A DNA stretch of 64,000 bases, from positions 1 to 64,000 of the forward strand of contig NZ_VKKY01000004.1 of NCBI RefSeq assembly GCF_008271695.1, read 5' to 3'. The translations under genes were made by a program, and so were the position numbers. This DNA is from Rufibacter hautae. GTDB taxonomy: Bacteria > Bacteroidota > Bacteroidia > Cytophagales > Hymenobacteraceae. This document shows, one piece after another, positions 52,376-60,756 of this stretch; the stretch's first letter is position 1, and the number at the start of each line of letters is the position of its first letter. The notes beneath the pieces are model-generated. The model saw only the letters and a program-made list of their open reading frames with translations. It had not been told where the DNA came from and ran no database searches.

Positions 52376-54475
52376 TTATTGGCTTTTGATTTGACTCCGT
52401 AACAATTGGGCGTTAATTGCAACAATAACTGTGCTCATACTCATCAATGCGGCTCCAATGGCTGGTGATACCATGATTCCTTGGTTGTATAAAACACCTG
52501 CGGCCAAAGGCAGGGCTATGACATTATAGGCAGTGGCCCAGATGATATTCTGAATCATCTTGCGGTAGGTAGCCTTACCAAAGAGAATCAGAGAAGCAAT
52601 ATCCTTTGGGTTGCTGTTCACCAAGATAATATCAGCGGTTTCAGCGGCCACATCTGTTCCGGAGCCTACTGCAATGCCTACGTCTGCCTGCGCCAATGCA
52701 GGTGCATCATTTACCCCATCGCCGGTCATGGCCACAAATTCGCCTTTATCCTGTAATTCCTTTATCTTTTCCTGTTTTTGATGGGGCAGCACATTGGCTA
52801 GAAATCCATCCATTTTCAACGTGTCACTGACACTCTTTGCCACCCGGTCATTATCACCGGTGAGTAAAAGATTTTTAATGCCGTTTCTTTTCAGGATTTC
52901 AATTGCTTCCGCTGATTCCGGGCGTATTTGGTCTTTCAAGCTAATAAAGCCAGCTACCGTTCCATCTATCAATACATATACAACCGTTTCCACCTCTTCT
53001 TCCGCATCGCTTTCAGGAACCTGAATGCTAAACTCTTTAATGTAATTTGGGCCAACTACCTTTACTGATTTTCCTTCCACTGTCCCTTCCAGACCTTTTC
53101 CAGGTAGGTAATTAAATCCTTCGGCGGTAGGAATGGAGATACCTTCGGCCTTAACCCGTATTAGGATACCCTGAGAAATATAATGCTCTGAGTTTTGCTC
53201 CACCCCAGCTGCAAGCCGCAGCAACTCTTTTTCCGGGAAGGCGGGATTGAATGAAACAATGCGGGCCACTTGGTGGGAGCCTTGGGTAAGGGTTCCAGTT
53301 TTATCGAAGATAATCGTGGTTATCTTGCGGGAATTCTCAAAAGCCGTCCGGTTTCGTATAAGCAAGCCATTTTTAGCTGAAATTGCCGTAGAGATAGCAA
53401 CTACCAAAGGTACCGCTAAGCCCAGTGCATGGGGGCAAGAAATTACCATCACGGTTACCATCCGCTCCAAGGCGAAAGCCAATTCAGCACCAATCAATAG
53501 CCAAACGGCAAAAGTAGTAAATCCGGAGAAAAGGGCAATGTAGGTCAGCCAGCGGGCTGCTTTGTCGGCGAGGTGCTGTGTATCGGATTTTGTTTTCTGT
53601 GCTTCCTGCACCAAGTTTATTACTTTATTCAAGTAACTCTCCTCCCCTGTGCCTTGCACTTTTACTTTCAGGGAGCCATTGCCATTTATTGAGCCCCCGA
53701 TTACTTTGTCATCCTTACTCTTCTGTACAGGCTTGCTTTCGCCGGTGAGCATACTTTCATCTATGTAGCTTTCCCCTTCCTCAATAAACCCATCGGCCGG
53801 GACTTTCTCCCCAGGCTTTACAAGTATAAAATCGTTCTTTTGTAATGCATCAATCCTTATATTAATCGTTTCTCCTCCTCTTATGACATGCGCCTCAGAG
53901 GGCATAAGGCTTACTAATAACTCTAAAGCGCGGGAAGCCCCCAGAACAGATTTCATTTCTATCCAATGGCCCAATAGCATGATTACAATAAGGGTGGCCA
54001 GCTCCCAGAAAAAATCCATTCCCTCCAATCCGAAGACGATGGCGGTACTGTAGAGGTAAGCCACCGTTATTGCAATTGCAATCAAAGTCATCATGCCGGG
54101 AGCCCCCTTCTTCACCTCATCCCTGAGGCCTGTCAGGAATGGCCATCCCCCGTAAAAGAAGATGACAGAAGACAGGACAAAGGCGATATACATGCTGTAG
54201 GGTATTTCCAGCCGGTAACCCAAAATAACCTGTACCATCGGGCTAATGATGATTACCGGCACTGACAGCACAAGGGAAGCCCAAAACCTTTTCCGGAAAT
54301 CATCAATCATCATGGCATGGTGGTCGTGACCGTGTTCTCCATGGCCAGAAGGATACTGTCCCTCATGAGGCATTGCTCGGTTGTGGGCATGTAAGGTCTT
54401 CTCGGCTAATTTATCTGCTGCTGCTGCCTTAGCAGGAGTCTCCTGGTGATGATGATGATGATGGGAGTGGTCCAT
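52376..54475 (-). CDS. copB: CopB-type P1B-3 copper/silver ATPase
   Basis: A 699-residue ATPase. The N-terminus is His-rich (HHHHHH near residue 5, then HGEHGHDHH) and lacks an HMA domain. TM6 carries SCPHALGLAVPL; the CPH motif is the hallmark of P1B-3 (CopB) ATPases, associated with Cu(II)/Ag export. DKTGTLTQG and GDGVNDAPAL are intact. The nucleotide-domain His-Pro motif is altered to HY (SEHYISQGI): the ATP-contacting His stays but Pro becomes Tyr. Convergent with copA; the HMA protein gene lies 78 bp upstream on the same strand. Confidence 0.92.
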   Translation of the reverse strand: MDHSHHHHHHQETPAKAAAADKLAEKTLHAHNRAMPHEGQYPSGHGEHGHDHHAMMIDDFRKRFWASLVLSVPVIIISPMVQVILGYRLEIPYSMYIAFVLSSVIFFYGGWPFLTGLRDEVKKGAPGMMTLIAIAITVAYLYSTAIVFGLEGMDFFWELATLIVIMLLGHWIEMKSVLGASRALELLVSLMPSEAHVIRGGETINIRIDALQKNDFILVKPGEKVPADGFIEEGESYIDESMLTGESKPVQKSKDDKVIGGSINGNGSLKVKVQGTGEESYLNKVINLVQEAQKTKSDTQHLADKAARWLTYIALFSGFTTFAVWLLIGAELAFALERMVTVMVISCPHALGLAVPLVVAISTAISAKNGLLIRNRTAFENSRKITTIIFDKTGTLTQGSHQVARIVSFNPAFPEKELLRLAAGVEQNSEHYISQGILIRVKAEGISIPTAEGFNYLPGKGLEGTVEGKSVKVVGPNYIKEFSIQVPESDAEEEVETVVYVLIDGTVAGFISLKDQIRPESAEAIEILKRNGIKNLLLTGDNDRVAKSVSDTLKMDGFLANVLPHQKQEKIKELQDKGEFVAMTGDGVNDAPALAQADVGIAVGSGTDVAAETADIILVNSNPKDIASLILFGKATYRKMIQNIIWATAYNVIALPLAAGVLYNQGIMVSPAIGAALMSMSTVIVAINAQLLRSQIKSQ

Positions 54476-54553
54476 GGTTTAAGCTTTTGGTTTCAATTGG
54501 TGGTAAAACAAAAAGGATAATCATATAGACTATCCTTTTTGTTTATCTGCTTA

Positions 54554-54763
54554 CTAAAGCGGTTCTATTCTAAATCCAGCCTTTTCAATCGCTTCTATTA
54601 CTTCTCCTTCATCTACTGTATTTCCTTCGACAGTTAAAATCTTATCAGGATTATTTGTGTCAACCTGCCACTTTTCAATACTCTTTTCCCCGTTCAGGAA
54701 AGGGGTAACGGTGGCTACACAGCCGCCGCATTTGATATTAGTTTTAAACTTTAGAGTTTCCAT
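54554..54763 (-). CDS. Small heavy-metal-associated (HMA) protein, CopZ-like
   Basis: A 69-residue single HMA domain starting at the ATG 54763 (METLKFKTNIKCGGCVATVTPFL); the frame is open to 54823 without need. The metal site is CGGC, a variant of CxxC. The fold is complete (KILTVEGNTVDEGEVIEAIEKAGFRIEPL). It would act as a cytoplasmic copper chaperone feeding CopA/CopB. First gene of a small unit with copB downstream. Confidence 0.85.
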   Translation of the reverse strand: METLKFKTNIKCGGCVATVTPFLNGEKSIEKWQVDTNNPDKILTVEGNTVDEGEVIEAIEKAGFRIEPL

Positions 54764-54915
54764 GATTGCAAAGATGTTTGTGTTAAAAATCAGAACCTGA
54801 AAGTTGCTACTTAAACCATGCACTTCCTTTAGAACAAAGATATTAAGTGAATCAGGGCGTTGTGTGATAGAATTCAGGTAAAGAGTTATAAGATTCCGTA
54901 GATTTAAGATGCTAA

Positions 54916-54948
54916 ATAGCGTCTCAACCTAAAAGGATGAGACGCTAT
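54916..54948 (-). terminator. Hairpin downstream of the first DUF305 gene
   Basis: Perfect 11-bp inverted repeat ATAGCGTCTCA (54916-54926) / TGAGACGCTAT (54938-54948) with an 11-nt loop, 25 bp beyond the DUF305 stop codon, followed on the minus strand by TTTAG. Likely terminator. Confidence 0.65.
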
Positions 54949-54972
54949 AACACAACACAACAAACTTAAACT

Positions 54973-55602
54973 TCAATATTGCTTATTCTTCAGTAGCCAC
55001 TCTTGTAATTCCTTGATATCCATCATTTGGCTATCTATAATCTTCTGGGCCATTATTCTTATAATCGGACTGTTGCCATGCTCAATCACAGATTTTGCAT
55101 TCTCCATTGCTGCTTGGTGGTGTGGAATCATCAACTGGGCAAAATCTTGGTCAGTATCCCCTGTGATTACCCGTAAATCACTTTCTCTACCCATTTTCTC
55201 CATTGATTCCATCACTTCCATATGAAACTCCATGTTCATTGGTTGGTCGGGTTGGTAAGAACTTAAAAATGCGTTGAATTCCTGAATTTCCTTTTCCTGC
55301 TCACTTTTTATTTTCTCGGCTATAGCCTTCATCTCAGAATTCTTGCCGTTTGCCAATTCCTCTATGGCCATGTTAATAGCACCCTGATGGTGCATAACCA
55401 TCATTTTCGCAAAATCAACATCGGGGTCGCTGTTCATGGGCATCATTTCCATCTCCTCCATCATGGCGTGCATGATACCCATCATCTTGTTCTGGTCATG
55501 AGGCTGGATTTCTAAACCTTCGTCCTCATTGTCGCATGACACTAGTATAAAGGTGGTAAACAGCAATGCCAACCAGCGACGTGCGTAAATTCTATATTTC
55601 AT
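54973..55602 (-). CDS. DUF305 lipoprotein (copper-island type)
   Basis: A 209-residue lipoprotein (lipobox ILVSC, Cys about residue 23) with two ferritin-like DUF305 halves: DVDFAKMMVMHHQGAINMAIEEL and DQDFAQLMIPHHQAAMENAKSV. The repeated FAxxMxxHHxxA motif, with its Met/His pairs, is diagnostic; the family is thought to bind metal in the periplasm. A His/Met/Glu-rich N-terminal linker (MMGIMHAMMEEMEMM) is also suited to copper. A paralogue with the same organisation is encoded at 56653-57321. Confidence 0.88.
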   Translation of the reverse strand: MKYRIYARRWLALLFTTFILVSCDNEDEGLEIQPHDQNKMMGIMHAMMEEMEMMPMNSDPDVDFAKMMVMHHQGAINMAIEELANGKNSEMKAIAEKIKSEQEKEIQEFNAFLSSYQPDQPMNMEFHMEVMESMEKMGRESDLRVITGDTDQDFAQLMIPHHQAAMENAKSVIEHGNSPIIRIMAQKIIDSQMMDIKELQEWLLKNKQY

Positions 55603-55634
55603 TTTTACAGATGTTTATTTTAAATAGTGAAAAA

Positions 55635-55925
55635 TTATAAGCAAGCTAAGTAGTCCAAGCACATATGAATCAGGAAACCTATAGCCAGTAGCCTTACTTT
55701 AGGTATGAAAACCAGGATACCATAAAGCGCAATAGCTGGATAGGTATGAAGAAAGTGAAAGCCAATGCTGCACCGTTCTGGGTCATAGATAGGAACCGCA
55801 AATAGATGGTCGATATCTAAAATAATACCCGCCGCCAACAGTAACCAGGTCTTCATCCAGTTGTTCCGGAAAAAGAGCCAGGCTACTCCAGCGGGTACCA
55901 ATAAATGCAGTGCTATATGTAGCAA
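55635..55925 (-). CDS. DUF6122-family membrane protein
   Basis: A 96-residue integral membrane protein with about four helices. The conserved pieces LDIDHLFAVPIYDPERCSIGFHFLHTYPAIALYG (Asp/His-rich motif) match DUF6122, a small Bacteroidota family distantly like metal-dependent membrane hydrolases. There is no ATG in a suitable place; translation probably starts at the TTG at 55925 (LLHIALHLLVPAG). Location in the copper island suggests envelope metal handling, but its function is unknown. Confidence 0.7.
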   Translation of the reverse strand: MLHIALHLLVPAGVAWLFFRNNWMKTWLLLAAGIILDIDHLFAVPIYDPERCSIGFHFLHTYPAIALYGILVFIPKVRLLAIGFLIHMCLDYLACL

Positions 55926-55968
55926 AGATTTCCGTTGTTAGGGGCTCTCTAAATATAAGAAGCCTACT

Positions 55969-56304
55969 TTATGCCTGAACCGCTGAGCGGCAGGCTTCCT
56001 CACACCGGCGGCAGGCTTCGGCACATTCCTGGCAATGCTGCATGTGAGCGTGTTTTGCGCATTCATCACCGCATGCTTTGCATATTTCGGCACATGCCTG
56101 TAGGAAAGACCTGGCTTCCGAAGAATTTCTAGCCAAAGCGCTGGCAGTTAATTTACAGATGTCGGCACAATCACGGTCTAGCCGAATACAGCCTTCCATC
56201 ATTTTAACATCCTGTTCCTGTAAACAGGCATCGAAGCAATGGTCACACGAGGCAGCACATGCTGTCAAGGCTTGAATAACGGATTGAAATTGGGAATTAT
56301 GCAT
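55969..56304 (-). CDS. Four-helix-bundle Cys-rich copper-binding protein
   Basis: A 111-residue protein with about 15 Cys spaced in CxxxC / CxxC patterns along four helices (LTACAASCDHCFDACL, CIRLDRDCADICKL, CAEICKACGDECAKHAHMQHCQECAEACRRCEEACRS). This is the ferritin-like Csp (copper storage protein)/DUF326 pattern, in which the bundle interior is lined by Cys that hold many Cu(I) ions. No signal peptide, so it is probably cytosolic storage. It is transcribed ahead of the DUF6122 and DUF305 genes. Confidence 0.9.
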   Translation of the reverse strand: MHNSQFQSVIQALTACAASCDHCFDACLQEQDVKMMEGCIRLDRDCADICKLTASALARNSSEARSFLQACAEICKACGDECAKHAHMQHCQECAEACRRCEEACRSAVQA

Positions 56305-56652
56305 AGTGAAAATAGTTAAGTTAAGAATTGCCTATTGAATTCTTATCGGTTTTACTCCAATATCTCTTCCGTGTTTTATACAATCCTTGATTAGACTTAT
56401 AGAATTTAGTTACTATTTCCTTCTGTTCCCCATTTCTTTAATAATTATTATATAATTATGGAGCCGGTTTTTAATTAATCTGTCGATAAGATTACCACAA
56501 AGCATTTTTAGTTTCCTGAACACTATTTTCAGCTGTATAAGCATTTTCACAAGGCACTCTTCAAATAACTAGGGGTGAAGAGTGCCGTATAAACGTGTAC
56601 TTATTAATGGCTATATAACTTCGTAATAACTTTTAGGACTTTAAATAATACT
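56305..56652. promoter_or_regulatory. Divergent promoter region with a 10-bp hairpin
   Basis: No gene. It separates the divergent Csp-like and second DUF305 genes and must hold both promoters. A perfect inverted repeat GGCACTCTTC (56553-56562) / GAAGAGTGCC (56577-56586) is a candidate operator 66 bp before the DUF305 ATG. Possible -7-like TAACTTCG at about 56618. Confidence 0.45.
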
Positions 56653-57321
56653 ATGGAAACTAATTTGGCAAACCATAAATGGACATATATCTTTTTTTGC
56701 TTGTCCTTATTCTTGAGTGCATGTAATCAGGAATCTGGTCAATCGGAAAAGGCTTCTGGGAGCGAGAGGACGGAAGACCATAGCGCACATGATATGCAAG
56801 CGCCTAGCTCGAATACAATGATGGACCTCATGCACCAAAACATGACGGCTATGCATGAAGCTAAAATGACTGGTGATTTGGACCGGGATTTTGCCGCTTT
56901 GATGGCCCTTCATCATGAAGGAGCCCTTAAAATGGCCCAAGAAGAGGCTGAGAATGGGCAAGATACCATGCTGGTAAATATGGCTAAGAATACTTTGGCA
57001 ACTCAAAAAGAGGAACAGGAACAACTGCAAAAGTATGCCGAAAGCCGTCAGTCTGCGGCCGGAGATACGGCTGCCTCCAGGAAACTCATGCAGTCAATGG
57101 AGGCAGCGATGGCCGATATGGACCATACTACTGCCGGTACCACCGACCAACATTTTGCCAAGCTAATGGGCATGCACCATCAAAGTGGAATTGACATGGC
57201 TAAGGCATATTTAGCCGGAGCCAAAGCACCAGAGATTAGAAAGATGGCGCAAAAAATTATCGATGAACAGCAAAATGAAAAGCAGAAGCTAGATAATTGG
57301 TTAGAACAGCACCCGCAGTAA
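56653..57321 (+). CDS. DUF305 lipoprotein, second copy
   Basis: A 222-residue lipoprotein (lipobox FLSAC, Cys about residue 24) with a His/Ser-rich linker and two DUF305 halves: DRDFAALMALHHEGALKMAQEE and DQHFAKLMGMHHQSGIDMAKAYL. MHxxM-type pairs (LMHQNMTAMHEAKM) add metal ligands. It is a paralogue of the 54973-55602 gene but diverged, and is transcribed in the opposite direction as a single gene with a terminator right after it. Confidence 0.88.
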   Translation: METNLANHKWTYIFFCLSLFLSACNQESGQSEKASGSERTEDHSAHDMQAPSSNTMMDLMHQNMTAMHEAKMTGDLDRDFAALMALHHEGALKMAQEEAENGQDTMLVNMAKNTLATQKEEQEQLQKYAESRQSAAGDTAASRKLMQSMEAAMADMDHTTAGTTDQHFAKLMGMHHQSGIDMAKAYLAGAKAPEIRKMAQKIIDEQQNEKQKLDNWLEQHPQ

Positions 57322-57353
57322 GAATTCCCTCAAACCCGAACTTATAAATTCTT

Positions 57354-57394
57354 CAAATGGAAAGAGGCCTCTTAAAAGGGCCTCTTTCCATTTG
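57354..57394. terminator. Strong bidirectional terminator
   Basis: A perfect 16-bp inverted repeat CAAATGGAAAGAGGCC (57354-57369) / complement (57379-57394) with a 9-nt loop, between the convergent DUF305 (+) and AraC (-) genes. Confidence 0.85.
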
Positions 57395-57490
57395 AATTAG
57401 GCTCAAGTGCAGTTAAAAATCTTCCCCAGCGGTATCTAATATCTGTGCTGCTTTACTAAGAAAGAACATTTGAAGAATAAAACAAGAACT

Positions 57491-58084
57491 TCATTGGCTT
57501 ACTGCATCAAGAGAATTCCTGCCATTTACTTGAAGTTTTTTGTATTCTGATGGAGTAAAGCCAGTCACGGCTTTGAATTGCTTGGAAAGATGGCTTAGGC
57601 TGCTGTAATGTAGTTTAGAGGCAATTTCTCCCAGAGATAATTCCTCATAGTCTAATTGTGCTTTGATATACTCTATCTTTTGAAGAATAATATACTTTTC
57701 GATGGTGATACCCTCCATTGAAGAAAACGCATGGCTCAGGGTGCTGTAATCTTTCCCAATGGTCTGGGCCAGGTAAGTTGAATAGTTAGACGTGATTTGT
57801 TCTTCCTTATAGTGAACTGCGTCAATAATCAAAGTTTTTATCTGCTCTACCAACTTTGCTTTCCTTTCTTCCAGCAATTCAAAACCATAATCACTTAAGA
57901 ATTCTTTTACCTTTTCCTTCTCTGCAGGCTCTAATGGACGCTTCAAATCTACATAGCCCAGATAAACCTCAATTACCGGAATATTCAGAAGAGTTAACTG
58001 CTCTTTTATAATCCGGATGCAGCGAGGACACACCATGTTCTTGATGCATATGGTGGTTTTGGTGTCATAGGTTTGGAGTTCCAT
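57491..58084 (-). CDS. AraC-family regulator with N-terminal HMA-like metal-sensor domain
   Basis: A 197-residue protein. Residues 8-75 resemble an HMA fold (TTICIKNMVCPRCIRIIKEQLTLL) with the CPRC soft-metal site. Residues 95-190 are an AraC-type double helix-turn-helix (IEKYIILQKIEYIKAQLDYEELSLGEIASKLHYSSLSHLSKQFKAVTGFTPSEYKKL). Fusing a chaperone-like metal site to an AraC activator suggests direct copper sensing. Such genes are found beside copper genes in Bacteroidota. A good candidate regulator for copA/copB and this island; alone in its transcription unit. Confidence 0.88.
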   Translation of the reverse strand: MELQTYDTKTTICIKNMVCPRCIRIIKEQLTLLNIPVIEVYLGYVDLKRPLEPAEKEKVKEFLSDYGFELLEERKAKLVEQIKTLIIDAVHYKEEQITSNYSTYLAQTIGKDYSTLSHAFSSMEGITIEKYIILQKIEYIKAQLDYEELSLGEIASKLHYSSLSHLSKQFKAVTGFTPSEYKKLQVNGRNSLDAVSQ

Positions 58085-58180
58085 AATAATAAATTACACT
58101 ATTGATAAACGTATATGAAGCTCGGGACTAGAGCTAAGGGAGCTTTATATACTTTAACTTTTAAAAGCAGATTGATGAGG

Positions 58181-58810
58181 TTAAATGGAAATAGGTATCG
58201 AGACAGTTAATTTCTCCCACCTCATAATAATACTCCCGTTTTTCTCTCCTTCGGGTTTAATCTCGTAGCGTAGGCGTTCCTGATGCTGACTGGTTTCAGG
58301 CTGTATCTGAAGCCTGATTACATCTTCCTTTTCAGAATACTCGTCTGCCAGATGCTGCTCCCACTTCTTATTCAATATCACCTTCCACTCTTGTTTACCA
58401 GGTATGGTAAACAAGGCATATTGACCAGCAGGTATTTTTTTGCCTTCTAGGATGATAGGGCCATCCGTCTGTAAACTAGTAGCGGAATGGGCTCCGGTCA
58501 CCCATACTTGGTCATAAGGCACCAACCCACCCCATACAACCCGATTCCTGACGGCAGGCGAATGATAGTTTATCTGGAGGTTAACTGAGCCTATTTTCCC
58601 CAGAGCCACTGCCTTCAAACTCCCTTTGAGTGTGTCAGGCTCCAATTGTTCAGCTATGGTAACAGCATCCTCTGTTTTCGACTGAGGGGCGGTTGAGGTT
58701 GGTAGACTGTCTCTTTCTTGTACTCGCTCTGAGCTGGGACTCTGATTACAGAACATCAGGAAAAAGCTGAGGGAGGTGAGTAAAAAGCAGGAGGTGAATT
58801 TCTTTGCCAT
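58181..58810 (-). CDS. DUF2911 lipoprotein
   Basis: A 209-residue lipoprotein (lipobox FLMFC, Cys about residue 21). The DUF2911 domain spans about residues 70-205: VNLQINYHSPAVRNRVVWGGLVPYDQVWVTGAHSATSLQT and IPAGQYALFTIPGKQEWKVILNKKW. A periplasmic beta-sandwich of unknown function, common in Bacteroidota. It is last in a minus-strand run (beta-propeller, DUF2231, DUF2911) downstream of the cus adaptors. A specific role in copper handling is only suggested by context. Confidence 0.85.
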   Translation of the reverse strand: MAKKFTSCFLLTSLSFFLMFCNQSPSSERVQERDSLPTSTAPQSKTEDAVTIAEQLEPDTLKGSLKAVALGKIGSVNLQINYHSPAVRNRVVWGGLVPYDQVWVTGAHSATSLQTDGPIILEGKKIPAGQYALFTIPGKQEWKVILNKKWEQHLADEYSEKEDVIRLQIQPETSQHQERLRYEIKPEGEKNGSIIMRWEKLTVSIPISI

Positions 58811-58844
58811 AATTGCTAATTAGATGACTTATTTGAAAATATAA

Positions 58845-59534
58845 TTAGTGGTGTTGCTCCAGATATTTTCCTTGAGGCCCCACGCCCTCGATGTGAACAA
58901 GCTGGGCACCGTAATGTCCAGCCATACTAACCGCATAACCAGCGCCAATCAGAATGACGGCTGCCACCGCGATGCTCCATCGTTTCCCCTTAAACACCAG
59001 CACGCTCAAAATTTGGGCGAGCAGTCCTAACCCAGAAAGGTATATGGTGTATTCCGCGTATTTGTCGTGCTGCCCCAAAACGAGTTCAGCATGGGCGGAA
59101 AGCCCCGAAGTGTGCGGATGCGACCAGTAAGAGGAGGCATAGGCCGTGATGAAGCCCAACAGGACCATAATGGTCACCGCCCAGTTCAATTCTTTTTTCT
59201 GGAACAGGATATTCACAAATTGCATGGCCGCCGCAATCATAAGCAGCATGATGGGGAAGTGGACAATCAAAGGGTGAATGTGTGGAAAATCAGACAGGGA
59301 CGCATGCACCTTTGCGGGATTGGCCATGTGGTCTGCATGCTCTTCCGGAGACACTTTACCTGAAGTGAGCGTATCATGGACAGTGGCACGTGCCTCTTTA
59401 AGAGTATCTACTTTGGCAGACTCTGCCTTCTTGCCATGTTTCTCTTTCCCGTGCGCCTGCGTTTCATTTGGAAACAAAAAATTGGTCAAAAGGAAAAAGC
59501 CCAAAAGGCAGATAAGAAGTTTTGATGGTTTCAT
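58845..59534 (-). CDS. DUF2231-type membrane protein with His-rich leader
   Basis: A 229-residue protein: signal peptide to about residue 27 (NETQAHGKEKHGKKA, His/Lys-rich), then a linker and a four-helix DUF2231 membrane domain (FPHIHPLIVHFPIMLLMIAAAMQFV, helices at about 85-105, 117-135, 155-175, 187-210). Conserved His in HIHPLIVHFP may ligate heme or metal. The family is often near cytochromes or copper genes. It lies 34 bp before the DUF2911 gene in the same direction. Confidence 0.8.
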   Translation of the reverse strand: MKPSKLLICLLGFFLLTNFLFPNETQAHGKEKHGKKAESAKVDTLKEARATVHDTLTSGKVSPEEHADHMANPAKVHASLSDFPHIHPLIVHFPIMLLMIAAAMQFVNILFQKKELNWAVTIMVLLGFITAYASSYWSHPHTSGLSAHAELVLGQHDKYAEYTIYLSGLGLLAQILSVLVFKGKRWSIAVAAVILIGAGYAVSMAGHYGAQLVHIEGVGPQGKYLEQHH

Positions 59535-59580
59535 TTGGGAAGATTAAGGTTGGGTTTAGTTTCTGAAAGTGGATTATTAT

Positions 59581-60660
59581 TTATTGTCTTAGTACCAAGC
59601 CATTGGGCTTTTTCCCTACTGCAATGGAGCCCGTCACTTTATGGCCCGCGACTTGGATAATTGACACCGTTCCCGCTCCCTGGTTGGTGACATAGGCGGT
59701 GGCCCCGTCTTTGGAAAAGGCAATAGCATGGGCATCGGCACCGGTAGAGATGTCTCCTTGTCTGGTCCAAAGGCCGTTCACCTTTGTGTAGTAGACTACC
59801 TTTCCGTTGGTGGCATCGCTTACCCAAAGTTCCTGCTGGCCAGCATGGTAGGCGGCGTAGCCAGGCTTGAAGCCCAGTGGAATGGTTGCCGTCACTGAAG
59901 CAGTGCTTACCTGTATTTCTGAAACAGTCTGGTCAGCTTCATTGTCTGCATACATGTAACCATTGGTGGCGGGCCATGCACCAACAGGGTCTTTTCCTAC
60001 GGGTATGGTAGCCAGAATAGATTTAGTGTCGGGGTGAATGACAGAGACCGTGGCATCCATGGTATTGGCGGCGAACACTCTGGTACCATCAGCTGAGAAA
60101 GTGACCTCAGACAATCCTTTGCCTACCGGAATGGTGTTTTTCAAAGTCCAGCTTCCCACATTGTATACCAGCACCTGGCTCTGGTGGTCATCTTCCTGTG
60201 AGACCCACAGCTCAGAGCCTTCTGCATTGAAGGCGGCGTTATGGGGCATTTTCGGCAGGATAATCTCCTTCTCAATCTTGCCAGTGTAGCTGCTGAGTAC
60301 TATCACTTTCAAGCCACTCATCCCGTCCATACCTCCGCCCTCATGGCCTCCGCTCAGGTCGGTGCTGGTGATAGCCACCGCCAATCTGGTTTTATCTGGG
60401 CTCATGTTGATGTGGTGCGGAAACATGGCCCCGTTCAAGGTAAGATGGTCCTTGTGCGTAAGGTCATTCAGGTTGATGACGTCCACGTCATTGGATTCTC
60501 CGTTCACCACAAAAGCAGCCGGGTAGTCTATGTTCAGGTCCATGTCATCCATGTCCTCCTCCATGTCGTCCATGTCTGCCTCCGTATGGAAGTTACAGCC
60601 TGTGAACACCATAAGGCAGGCGAAGAATAGAACAAGTGAATAGCTATTGAATTTCTTCAT
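59581..60660 (-). CDS. YncE-like beta-propeller lipoprotein with acidic Met-rich N-terminus
   Basis: A 359-residue lipoprotein (lipobox VFTGC, Cys about residue 22). Next to the anchor is a DM-rich segment (ADMDDMEEDMDDMDL), a plausible metal-binding tail, and a second one (GGHEGGGMDGMSG). The remainder is a seven-bladed propeller of the YncE/YVTN type (LKNTIPVGKGLSEVTFSADGTRVFAANTMDATVSV; VTGSIAVGKKPNGL at the end). Likely a periplasmic metal-binding or redox-linked protein of the cus operon, located 97 bp downstream of the second adaptor. Confidence 0.82.
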   Translation of the reverse strand: MKKFNSYSLVLFFACLMVFTGCNFHTEADMDDMEEDMDDMDLNIDYPAAFVVNGESNDVDVINLNDLTHKDHLTLNGAMFPHHINMSPDKTRLAVAITSTDLSGGHEGGGMDGMSGLKVIVLSSYTGKIEKEIILPKMPHNAAFNAEGSELWVSQEDDHQSQVLVYNVGSWTLKNTIPVGKGLSEVTFSADGTRVFAANTMDATVSVIHPDTKSILATIPVGKDPVGAWPATNGYMYADNEADQTVSEIQVSTASVTATIPLGFKPGYAAYHAGQQELWVSDATNGKVVYYTKVNGLWTRQGDISTGADAHAIAFSKDGATAYVTNQGAGTVSIIQVAGHKVTGSIAVGKKPNGLVLRQ

Positions 60661-60756
60661 GGTAATAGTTTATTAATGTGTCTGTTGCTATCTGTTTTAG
60701 CTTCATTTCTGGAAAACTGGCTAAAAACGGCTTTTCATTCAGGAACCATTAAGCAA

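Noticed and set aside
54554-54823. Longer start for the HMA protein at 54823
   Set aside because: The extra 20 residues are unlike HMA proteins, and the ATG at 54763 gives a complete standard HMA domain.
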